In this document: positions 37,377-47,782 of the stretch, one piece after another
Numbering within the stretch: position 1 is the stretch's first letter
Layout of the letters: every line of letters starts with the position of its first letter
Source of the DNA: Oscillospiraceae bacterium
Lineage (GTDB): Bacteria > Bacillota > Clostridia > Oscillospirales > Oscillospiraceae
NCBI GenBank assembly: GCA_020860205.1
Contig: JAJBUU010000004.1
Coordinates: forward strand, 32,001 to 96,000
Direction of reading: 5' to 3'
DNA length: 64,000 nucleotides
Position numbers and translations under genes: made by a program
The notes under the pieces: generated by a model
What the model was told of the DNA's origin: nothing
Databases searched by the model: none
What the model saw: the letters and a program-made list of their open reading frames with translations, nothing else

Positions 37377-37685
37377 TCGTGAGGGATACCCGCAGGTCAC
37401 GGATACCCGCAGGACCACATGGCGCATGGCTGGCAAAGCCACGACAGGAACGGGGGAGTCTGACGGCGCAGGACGGGCGCACCGCTCTGCCGCTGCGACA
37501 GGCAAAGCGCCAGACGATGTGCAAAGTTTGCCCTGCAGGGCTGATTTTTTTGGGAAAAAGGCAAAAAGCACGCGGCACAGTCCGGGCGCCCGGCGGGGCG
37601 AAAGCACCGAAAAACCGTTGAAAATGCTGGAAATTTTTGCGGATGGTTATAACAAAATGGTTATGAAAACCTTACCAAAAAGATA

Positions 37686-37714
37686 TTGGACTTTTTGTGA
37701 AGATGTGATAGTAT
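37686..37714 (+). promoter_or_regulatory. Putative promoter of TRAP operon
   Basis: TTGGAC 37686-37691, 17-bp spacer, TAGTAT 37709-37714; upstream direct repeat ATGGTTATAA/ATGGTTATGA. Confidence 0.5.
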
Positions 37715-37802
37715 CTTTTCATCACAGGAAATCGTTTTTGGGCAAATTGGTTTCCTGAAAACCGTAGCAGTGCAATCTAAAAACAGGAAGGGGAAAAAAG
37801 AA

Positions 37803-39140
37803 ATGGATGCACTCACCATCGCAATCATCGGCGTCATTGTGCTGCTGATTTTGCTCATGCTCGGCATGAACATCGGCATTTGCATGATGGCGGTCGGCCT
37901 GTTCGGATGTCTTGCAGTTTATTTAAGCATGGGACGCGAGGCCGGCCAGGCGTTGACAGCCGCACTGTTGACGCTCAAGAAGATCCCGTTTACCCAGGCT
38001 ACGAACTACACCTTCGTCGTCATACCATTGTTCGTGCTGATGGGGCAGCTCTGTTACTACTCCGGTATGTCGCAGGGGCTTTACGATATGTGCGAGGCGT
38101 TTCTGGGCGGCCGCCGCGGCGGACTTGCAATGGCAACCATCGTGGCCTGCGCGTTGTTCGGTGCGATTTGCGGCTCCTCCGCTGCGACCTGCGCGACAAT
38201 GGCGGTCGTGTGCCTGCCGCAGATGCGTCGGCACGGGTATGACGACTCGCTGGCCTGCGGCTCCGTCGCAGCAGGCGGAACGCTGGGTATCCTCATCCCG
38301 CCATCCACCGGCTTCATCATCTTCGGTATCATCTCCGGCGAATCCATCGGCGCGCTGTTCGCCGCCGGTATCATTCCCGGCGTCATCCTGACGCTCTGCT
38401 TCTGTGGCACCGTCGTTGTGATATGCAGAGTACACCCGGACTGGGCGCCCGGCAAGAACAAGCACAGCGGAAAGGAAAAGATCGCCTCCCTGCGCTATGG
38501 CCTGCCGATGGTCATCCTGTTCGCCATCGTCATCGGCGGTATGTTCGCGGGCTTCTTCACCGCAACGGAGGGTTCCGCCATCGGCGCGTTCCTCTCGTTC
38601 CTCTGGCTCATCATCAGCGGCAACTTCAAGGTCAGACCCTTTGTCGCCGCCCTGCGCGATACGGTCAAGACCAGCGGCCAGATTTTCCTGATCCTCATCG
38701 GCGCATATGTCTTTGGCAACTTCCTGACTGTCACCAACCTGCCGACACAGCTTGCCGCATGGGTGCAGACGCTGGACGTTTCCCGTTACATCATTCTGTT
38801 CATCATCCTGCTGCTCTACGCGGTGATGGGCTGCCTGATGGACTCCCTCGCAATGGTCATGCTGACCGTTCCCATCTTCTTCCCGATCATGACCGCACTG
38901 GGCTTCAACGGCATCTGGTACGGCGTTATCATGGTCATGGTCATGGAAATGGGACTGATCACCCCGCCGGTCGGCATGAATGTTTACATCGTATCCGGGC
39001 AGGCCAAGGGCGTTGGACTGGCAAAGATATTTTCCGGAACCTTCCCAATGGTCATCGGCATGGTCGTCGCCATCCTCATCGTCTGCGCCTTTCCGCAGAC
39101 TGCGACATTCCTGCCCTCGCTGCTGGGTTACACCGTTTAA
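37803..39140 (+). CDS. TRAP transporter large permease (DctM-like)
   Basis: GSSAATCATMAVVCLPQMRRHGYDDSLACGSVAAGGTLGILIPPSTGFIIFGIISG. Confidence 0.95.
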   Translation: MDALTIAIIGVIVLLILLMLGMNIGICMMAVGLFGCLAVYLSMGREAGQALTAALLTLKKIPFTQATNYTFVVIPLFVLMGQLCYYSGMSQGLYDMCEAFLGGRRGGLAMATIVACALFGAICGSSAATCATMAVVCLPQMRRHGYDDSLACGSVAAGGTLGILIPPSTGFIIFGIISGESIGALFAAGIIPGVILTLCFCGTVVVICRVHPDWAPGKNKHSGKEKIASLRYGLPMVILFAIVIGGMFAGFFTATEGSAIGAFLSFLWLIISGNFKVRPFVAALRDTVKTSGQIFLILIGAYVFGNFLTVTNLPTQLAAWVQTLDVSRYIILFIILLLYAVMGCLMDSLAMVMLTVPIFFPIMTALGFNGIWYGVIMVMVMEMGLITPPVGMNVYIVSGQAKGVGLAKIFSGTFPMVIGMVVAILIVCAFPQTATFLPSLLGYTV

Positions 39141-39247
39141 GCAGGCGGCCCGGCTATGAAACACTGTTTAACTCAGCTACCCAGGCTGAATGCATTTGAA
39201 CGTCCCCACGCTCAAACCAAACAAAATTTTTCAGGAGGAACCAAAAA

Positions 39248-40453
39248 ATGAAAAAGAACAAAAAATTCATCGCGCTGTTTCTCTGTGCCGCCCTTTGCGT
39301 GCTTGCGCTCGCGGGCTGCGGCAGCAGCTCCAGCACCACCAGCACTACGACCAACTCTGACACAAGCTCCGGCACCAGATCTGACTCCGCGTCCACGGCT
39401 TCTGACGATACGGTCTATACCTTCACAGTCGTGAACCATGACTCCATCAACTCCATGGGCGAGCTGTGGGTGGAGACCCTGCTGGGCGCCATCTCTGAGG
39501 AATCCGGCGGACGTCTGCAGTTCAACTACTACGCCGGCGGCTCCATGTACGGCGCGACCGAAACGATCGACGCTGTCAAGGACGGCGCGGCAGACATCTG
39601 CTGGTTCACCAACGGCTCCTATGGCGGCGTGTTCCCCATCAGTGAGTTTGTCAACGTTGTCGGCACTGTCAACAGCGCGCAGATGGCCTCTGCTGTGCTG
39701 AACACCGCTGTGGAGGAGATCCCGGAAGCGGCGGCTGAGTTTGCCAACTGGCACGTTCTGGTGCTGCACGGCACCTCCACCTCTCCGCTGAGCACTGTCG
39801 GCACCAAGATCGAGACCCCGGATGACCTCAAGGGTCTTTCCATCCGCGCAGCCGGTACCACCCCGACCCTCTATCTGAACACCATTGGCTGCACCGCAAT
39901 TTCCATGCCCACCTCCGATGTTTATGACGCGCTGAGCAAAAAGACGTTGGACGGCATGGCCAACGACTGGCATAACATCGACTGCTTCAACCTCTATGAG
40001 CCGATCGACTACTGCATGGACGTGGTCCTGAACGCAACGGCTTCCGGTCTGCTGATGAACACCGACCGCTGGAACGAGCTGCCGGAGGATCTGCAGGAAA
40101 TCTTCAACAAGTATTGCAGCTCTTACTTTGCGGCTGACATGGCCGGTTACTGGTGGGATTCCTGCCGCTACTGGGTCGGCGATGAGATGCTGGAGAACGG
40201 CGTTGAAATCTACGAGCCGAGCGACGAGGTCTATGACTATATGTTCTCTGACGAGGTCCTGAACACCGTGCATGAGAGCTACATCAGCTATCTGGACGGC
40301 TACGGCTACGACGGACAGGCGCTCTGGGATCAGCTCTGCGAGATCGCGGACCGCTATGAGGCCGATTACGCGGGCGTCTGGGACGCGGAATTCAACTATG
40401 CGGATTGGGATATGTCCACTGTGGACGGTTATCAGGCCGTTTACGGAGGCTAA
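39248..40453 (+). CDS. TRAP transporter substrate-binding protein (DctP-like)
   Basis: Lipobox LALAGCGSSS; LWVETLLGAISEESGGRLQFNYYAGGSMYGATETIDAVKDGAADICWF. Confidence 0.93.
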   Translation: MKKNKKFIALFLCAALCVLALAGCGSSSSTTSTTTNSDTSSGTRSDSASTASDDTVYTFTVVNHDSINSMGELWVETLLGAISEESGGRLQFNYYAGGSMYGATETIDAVKDGAADICWFTNGSYGGVFPISEFVNVVGTVNSAQMASAVLNTAVEEIPEAAAEFANWHVLVLHGTSTSPLSTVGTKIETPDDLKGLSIRAAGTTPTLYLNTIGCTAISMPTSDVYDALSKKTLDGMANDWHNIDCFNLYEPIDYCMDVVLNATASGLLMNTDRWNELPEDLQEIFNKYCSSYFAADMAGYWWDSCRYWVGDEMLENGVEIYEPSDEVYDYMFSDEVLNTVHESYISYLDGYGYDGQALWDQLCEIADRYEADYAGVWDAEFNYADWDMSTVDGYQAVYGG

Positions 40454-40466
40454 GCTGCACCCACAA

Positions 40467-40509
40467 TGTGGCCGACGTTCGCTCCAATGCGGGCGGACGT
40501 CCGGCCACA
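40467..40509 (+). other. Intercistronic stem-loop between dctP- and dctQ-like genes
   Basis: TGTGGCCGACGTTCGCTC-caat-GCGGGCGGACGTCCGGCCACA, long imperfect stem. Confidence 0.65.
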
Positions 40510-40569
40510 GGTCGGGAAGCCCGGTTTCTGTAAAACAAGGCTGATTCTTACGGGGAGGTTCAAATTGTT

Positions 40570-41100
40570 ATGAAAGCATTGAATAAAATCACGACTGTAA
40601 CGGATAAAATCTGTTACTATGTGAGCTTTTTCAGCATGGCGATGATCGTGCTGATGATGTTTATGATCACAGCGGACGTCATCCTGAAAAAATACTTCGG
40701 CAGCAGTATTTCCGGCTGCTATGAGATTTGCCAGATGGCACTCTCTACCCTGATTTTCTCGTCTTGGGCTTATACGCAGTCGGTGCATGGACACATCCAT
40801 GTGACCATGATCATCAATAAATTCCCACAGGCGCTGCGCTTCGTCTGCTTCTCCCTGATGAGCCTGATTTCGGTCGTCACCATGTGCTTCGGCATCTACG
40901 GTGTTTACTACCAAATCGGCTCCGTCAGGGCCAGCGGCGAGTGCACCGGCACACTGCTGATTCCCTACTGGCCCTTCTACATCTTTGAGTGGGTCGCATT
41001 CATCCTGCTGGCGGTCGTGCTGTTCCGCGATGCGATCAAGGCTGTCATCGCCATCTGGAACACGGATATGGCCACCGAGATTCAGGAGCATTGGGATTGA
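40570..41100 (+). CDS. TRAP transporter small permease (DctQ-like)
   Basis: Four-TM protein, adjacent to DctM/DctP, VILKKYFGSSISGCYEICQMALSTLIFSSWAYTQSVHGHIHV. Confidence 0.92.
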   Translation: MKALNKITTVTDKICYYVSFFSMAMIVLMMFMITADVILKKYFGSSISGCYEICQMALSTLIFSSWAYTQSVHGHIHVTMIINKFPQALRFVCFSLMSLISVVTMCFGIYGVYYQIGSVRASGECTGTLLIPYWPFYIFEWVAFILLAVVLFRDAIKAVIAIWNTDMATEIQEHWD

Positions 41101-41250
41101 GGCAAACGCGCGTTCTGCACATATGACAGAACGCAGCAAACATCAATCAGTTTAGTTTTTTTCTACCTTTTTCTTCCTTTCATTTCTTTTCTCGTTTCAC
41201 TTTATGAACCCCTGATTCCCCTTCCCACGCGAGTCAGCGATTCATAAAAG

Positions 41251-41288
41251 CCCCCGTGAGGTCTTGCGAAAGCATTTCCTCACGGGGG
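41251..41288. terminator. Intrinsic terminator
   Basis: CCCCCGTGAGG...CCTCACGGGGG 11-bp perfect stem between convergent operons. Confidence 0.8.
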
Positions 41289-41318
41289 TGAAACTATTTA
41301 TGGAGAAATCAGGCGCAG

Positions 41319-42491
<1,173 letters not shown>

Positions 42492-42553
42492 GATTTTTTT
42501 GTTTCCTTTCTGGTATGTTTTCAGGGGGAACTGCTGCGTCGCGCAGCGTTGGT

Positions 42554-43930
42554 TCAAACCATGTTCTCCGGATGGAACACCTCGTCAAAGCGCTCCGGTG
42601 TGAGGAAGCCGAGCCTGACGCAGGCCTCTTTCAGCGAGATGTTCTCTGCAAAGGCGGTCTTTGCGGTTTTTGCTGCGTTTTCGTAGCCGATGTAAGGGTT
42701 CAGCGCTGTCACCAGCATCAGCGAGCGGTGGAGGTTCTGCTCCATTTGCTCCCGGTTGGCGGTGATACCCTCCGCGCAGTTGGCACAGAAGGAGACGATG
42801 GACTCCGAGAGCAGCCGGACGGACTGAAGGAAATTGTAGATGCATACCGGCATGAACACGTTCAGCTCAAAGTTGCCCTGCGAAGCCGCCATACCGACAG
42901 CCACATCGTTCCCGATGACCTGTACGGCCACCATCGTCACCTGCTCACACTGTGTCGGATTGACCTTGCCGGGCATGATAGAGGAGCCGGGTTCGTTCTC
43001 CGGGATGTGGATTTCTCCCAATCCGGTGCGGGGACCGGAAGCAAGCCAGCGCACGTCGTTTGCAATTTTCATCATGTCGCAGGCCAGCGCCTTCACCGCG
43101 CCGTGGGCAAATACCAGCTCATCCTTGCTGGTGAGCGCGTGGAATTTGTTGCTGTCGGTCACAAATTCCCTGCCGGTCAGGGCGGATATGGCGGCAGCGG
43201 CCTCGCAGTCAAAGCCGTCCGGCGCGTTCAGTCCGGTGCCGACGGCGGTCCCGCCCAGCGCAAGGTGCTTCAAATAGGGCAGGGCGCGCTCCAACATCTC
43301 GCGGTCGCGCTGCACGCTGGCGCGCCAGCCGGAAATCTCCTGCGAGAAGCGGATGGGCGTTGCGTCCTGCAAATGGGTGCGGCCGGACTTTACGATGTCG
43401 GCGTTTTCCGTCTCCAGCCGTTCCAGTGCGGCGGTCAGTCGGTCAATGGCCGGAAAAAGCTGATCCTCAATGGCCAGCACCGCAGCGATGTGCATCGCAG
43501 TCGGGAACGTGTCGTTGCTGGACTGGGACATATTGACGTCATCATTCGGATGCAGCAGCTTCTGCCCGGCCAGCTCGTTTCCGCGGTTCGCAATGACCTC
43601 GTTGGCGTTCATATTGGATTGCGTGCCGGAGCCGGTCTGCCAGACGACAAGCGGGAAGTGCGCGTCCAGCTCGCCCTGAATCACTTCGTTTGCCGCCGCG
43701 GTCAGGCAGCGCAGCTTTTCGTCTGTCATACGCTCCGGGCAGAGCTTGTGGTTGGCGAGCGCCGCCGCTTTTTTCAGGATGCCGAAAGCGCGGATGATTT
43801 CGCGCGGCATGGTTTCCAGTCCCACGCCAATTTGAAAATTCTCGCGGCTCCGCTGGGTCTGCGCTGCCCAGTATTTGTCGGCAGGTACCCGAACCTCGCC
43901 CATTGAATCGTGCTCAATGCGGTATTCCAT
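42554..43930 (-). CDS. fumC: Fumarate hydratase class II
   Basis: GSGTQSNMNANEVIANRGNEL, GSSIMPGKVNPTQCEQVTMV signature. Confidence 0.96.
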   Translation of the reverse strand: MEYRIEHDSMGEVRVPADKYWAAQTQRSRENFQIGVGLETMPREIIRAFGILKKAAALANHKLCPERMTDEKLRCLTAAANEVIQGELDAHFPLVVWQTGSGTQSNMNANEVIANRGNELAGQKLLHPNDDVNMSQSSNDTFPTAMHIAAVLAIEDQLFPAIDRLTAALERLETENADIVKSGRTHLQDATPIRFSQEISGWRASVQRDREMLERALPYLKHLALGGTAVGTGLNAPDGFDCEAAAAISALTGREFVTDSNKFHALTSKDELVFAHGAVKALACDMMKIANDVRWLASGPRTGLGEIHIPENEPGSSIMPGKVNPTQCEQVTMVAVQVIGNDVAVGMAASQGNFELNVFMPVCIYNFLQSVRLLSESIVSFCANCAEGITANREQMEQNLHRSLMLVTALNPYIGYENAAKTAKTAFAENISLKEACVRLGFLTPERFDEVFHPENMV

Positions 43931-44212
43931 TCTGTGTGTCCTTTCTGTGTATATCTGAGTCGGTCTGGGTTTTTCCGCTTTATCCAGTACATTATATCCG
44001 TTTCCGCCGCAATCGTCAATCAGAACCTGTATTTGCACCAGGGGCAGCAGCGTTTATTTTTAAGGCAGGGCCGCATAAATCAGCAGGAGCATCCTGCTTT
44101 CCCAGCGCGGCGGATACCCACAGGACACTCAGTAAGCAAAGGCACAGGAGGTTTCGTTCCTGCGGGAGCGACCTACTTTCGCTGCGCGGCGAACTTATAG
44201 CAATTTTCAAAA

Positions 44213-44668
44213 TTACCGGCAATAGTATGACGCTCGGAACCACCCCATGACATCATCCTGCATAACCAGGGCGAGGGCATCCGCCACAGCGGCAGGCAGC
44301 GCTTCTTTTACGCGAATCTTCCACCTGCGGAGGCACGATTTCATCTTTGACCACATTTTTTCAATGGGATTCAAATCAGGACTATATAGAGGCAGGTACA
44401 GCAGCGTAATTTCATTCTGGCGCAATAGTTCCTCTACTTCTTTCACACGATGAGAACGCAGATTATCCATGACGACAATGTCGCCTTTTTTCAAAGCAGA
44501 AATCAGCATCTCCCGCAGATAAGTTGCAAGCCTGCATTCTCCCTTTGAAGCCAATATGCGGTTTTTTCTGCCATTTGTCGCTGTTCTGAGAATCTGATTT
44601 TGAGAGCCATCTCGCCGCAAACCCGCATGAATACTGGACTTTTGCTTGTTTGCGTTTACCTTTCCCAA
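44213..44668 (-). pseudogene. IS630-family transposase remnant (DDE C-terminal part only)
   Basis: MDNLRSHRVKEVEELLRQNEITLLYLPLYSPDLNPIEKMWSKMKSCLR is typical of IS630/Tc1-like DDE ends; N-terminal HTH and first catalytic D absent. Confidence 0.85.
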
Positions 44669-44704
44669 ACAATGCTCTTCCTAAGCCGTTCAGGAAGGGT
44701 GGCT

Positions 44705-44808
44705 CCGGAGGGAAACCCATTCGGAAGGGTTTCCCTCCGGGTGTGCCTTTGCCTACTTTCCTCACGCCAGGAAAGTAGGTCGTCGCCGCAGCGACGAAAC
44801 CCGGTTTC
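44705..44808. repeat. Array of consecutive perfect hairpins
   Basis: CCGGAGGGAAACCC-8 nt-GGGTTTCCCTCCGG (44705-44740); CCTACTTTCCT-6 nt-AGGAAAGTAGG (44752-44779); TCGTCGC-cgca-GCGACGA (44780-44797); GAAACC-c-GGTTTC (44796-44808). Confidence 0.75.
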
Positions 44809-44906
44809 CGGCGACGAAACTTGCAAAACCACCCTTGACTTTTTGCAAAAGAAAGGCTAAAATAGCATTAGTATTATCAAAAGATTTTGTAAAGGAGAGA
44901 ACAATT

Positions 44907-47590
44907 ATGCGAAAGTTCAAAACAACGTTGATACTTCTGCTTGTTCTGTGTCTTGCTGTTTCGCTGGCACCAATGGCATTGGCAGGTACACCGGAACAAG
45001 CAAGCGGAACCTGCGGGGACAATTTGACATGGGAATGGAATTACCCGGTGCTGACAATTTCCGGAACCGGAGATATGGAGGATTACTCCCCTACACTTTT
45101 GTACGGATGCCTTACTACATCTGCACCGTGGATTATCTTCTCCCGTGTGCCACTACTATTATTATTGAAGATGGTGTAACCAGCATCGGAGATTATGCAT
45201 TTTATGATCCATATTACAAATGTCCCTGTTTGACAACTGTTACGCTTGGAGATGACATTGCATCTATCGGTGATTATGCATTCGCGTGGTGTAGTGAATT
45301 GACGGAAATTGAGATTCCAGACGGTGTGACAAGCATTGGTGACCGTGTGTTCTACGTGTGCAGCAGTCTGACAAGCGTGACAATACCGGATTCTGTCACC
45401 GCCATCGGCGAGAGAGCATTTTCCAGCAGTGGTCTGACGAGCGTAGCAATTCCAAACTCCATCACATCCATCGGTGTCGGCGTATTCGGAGGATGCGGTG
45501 ATCTTGCGAGTGTGACGATTCCGAACTCCGTCGTTTCCATCGGTGACAGTGCATTTTCACACTGTAGCAGTCTGACGAATGTCACAATACCAGACTCTGT
45601 TACTTCCATCGGCGGCTATGCATTTTTTTATTGCATCAGTCTAACAAGCGTTACAATACCGAACTCTGTTACCTCCGTCGGTGACGGTGCATTTGAGTAT
45701 TGCAGCAGTTTGACAAACGCGGTGATTCCGGACAGCATTACCTCCATCAGCGGTTATGCATTTTATGATTGCAGCAATTTGACGAACGTGGCAATTCCGG
45801 ACAGCATTACCTCCATCGGCGACTATGCATTCTCTGGGTGCAGCAGTCTGACAAATGTGACGATTCCGGACAGTGTTGCGTCCATCGGCAACTATGCATT
45901 CTTGGAATGCAGCAGTCTGACAAGCGTGACGATACCGGACAGCATTACTTACATTGGTGACAGTGCATTTTGGGGATGCAGTAGCCTGACCGATGTGTAC
46001 TACGGCGGCGACGAAGCGGAATGGAACGCGATTGATATTGACGAATATAATGAGTGCCTCACCTCCGCCACCATCCACTACAACAGCACCAGTGCTGATG
46101 TTGATGTCAATATCGACCCGGACACCGACGCTGATACCGACACCGACGAACCGGGTCAGATTGCCCTTGCAGTCTCCGCACAGACGGTTTCTGACGCTCA
46201 GGTCAGCAACAATGCGTCCGACAACAATTACACGATACGGAGCAGCCCAATGTACTCCGCAATATACGAAAATGACAGCGGAGCTTTGGTACGGGTGGAA
46301 TGTGCTGGTTCCGCTGTTTTGGTGGAGGAGTGGTCTGCAAGCGGCATACTTCTGTCCAGTCAGAACCTGACGTGTGAGCTGCCCCTGTTCGGAGGCTTCT
46401 ACAGCGGAGAGAATTATAACTTTTTGGTTTTCGGTCAGAACAATTCGCAGGAGGACGATAGCTGCGAGGTGCTGCGCGTGGTCAAATACAGCAAGGACTG
46501 GGAACGTCTTTCCGCCTGCTCCGTCAGCGGGGCCAATACCTATATTCCCTTTGACGCCGGCTCGCTGCGCATGACAGAGACAAACGACTGCCTGTATCTG
46601 CACACCTGCCATGAGATGTATGCGTCCTCAGATGGACTGCACCATCAGGCGAACATGACGTTTGTCATCAGTCAGGAGGATATGACTGTCCAACAGAGCT
46701 ATTACAACGTGATGAATATTGCCCAAGCTGGTTATGTCAGCCACTCCTTCAATCAGTTTATCCAGACTGATGGCACCTATGTTTACCGCGTAGACCACGG
46801 CGATGCATATCCCAGAGCGGTTTCCATCACCAAGTGCAGCGCAAGCGGCTCTATCACGAACGTAAGTTATACCTATGTGCTGGAAATTCAAGGTGCCACT
46901 GGAGCCAATGCCACGGGAGTTTCTGTGGGTGGCTTTGAACTGTCCTCGGAAAACTGTCTCATCGTGGGTAATTCTGTGGATCAGAGCGACTCCAGCACCT
47001 ACACGGCTTCTGGTCAGCGCAATATTTTCCTTGCCGTGACTGATAAAAGCCTGAACGATACCACATTTGTCTGGCTGACGGATTATGCTGATTCGGACAA
47101 CATCACTCCCTATACCCCCCAACTGGTCAAGCTGAATAACAGTCAGTTTTTGATTCTTTGGGAGGAATACGACAAAACAACGCGCACCATTTCCACCAAA
47201 ATGGTTGCGGTCAACGCGGACGGCGAAATTCTTGACCAGATAGAAACCGACCTCCGTCTCTCTGACTGCCAGCCGATTTTTACCACTGCAAATACGGTAT
47301 GTTGGTATGTGACAGACGGGAAAACCGTCCAACTGTACACGGTGAATCCATATCAAACAGAGATTGCTCCGGAGAAACCATCTACCACCACCTCCGGCGA
47401 CCTGAACGGGGATGGCGAGGTGAACGCAAGCGACCTGACGATCCTCGCGCGGCACGTCGGCAAGGTGGAGACGATGGAGGATGAAACATATCTTGCCAAT
47501 GCGGATGTGACCGGCGACGGCAATGTGGATGCAAGCGACCTGACAAAGCTCGCACAGTACGTCGGCAAAATCATCAGCTCACTGGATTGA
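44907..47590 (+). pseudogene. BspA-type leucine-rich-repeat surface protein with C-terminal type I dockerin; reading frame disrupted near 45,145
   Basis: Signal peptide and GTCGDNLTWEWNYPVLTISGTGDMEDYS in frame of ATG 44907; continues as ATTIIIEDGVTSIGDYAF... in frame of 44948 ORF; C-terminus GDLNGDGEVNASDLTILARHVG...ADVTGDGNVDASDLTKLAQYVG. Confidence 0.8.
45160..45995 (+). repeat. About 12 tandem 23-aa (69-nt) LRR_5-type repeats
   Basis: Repeated LTSVTIPDSVTSIGDYAFxxCSS units in the translation. Confidence 0.9.
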
Positions 47591-47782
47591 GCGGGAGAAC
47601 CTGAATTTCACCGCTTACGCAGCGAACGCGACAGCAGGAACGACAACAGACACGGACACAACGACCCCGCAGAGACAGCGTATGCGCCATCTCTGCGGGG
47701 TCGTGAAGCAACAGCCGCGATGCCGCCGACGATTCGTTTTTTCAGAAAAAGACAGGCGTTTTTGAACCGGTGAAAGACGCAT

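Larger units (their letters stand above)
44150..44810. mobile_element. Degenerate element: IS630 remnant bounded by imperfect inverted repeats
   Basis: Reverse complement of ~44150-44185 (GAAAGTAGGTCGctcCCGCAGgaACGAAACC) matches ~44770-44802 (GAAAGTAGGTCGtcgCCGCAGcgACGAAACC). Confidence 0.5.

Noticed and set aside
37310-37621. 103-aa ORF and overlapping ORFs downstream of the P-type ATPase
   Set aside because: Translation of palindromes and repeats (e.g. FCPQLRRRGTPVSPVGATGV) rather than a protein-coding gene
45121-45180. Programmed -1 ribosomal frameshift in the LRR protein
   Set aside because: No slippery heptamer or clear stimulatory structure at the junction; mutation, phase variation or sequencing error is more likely
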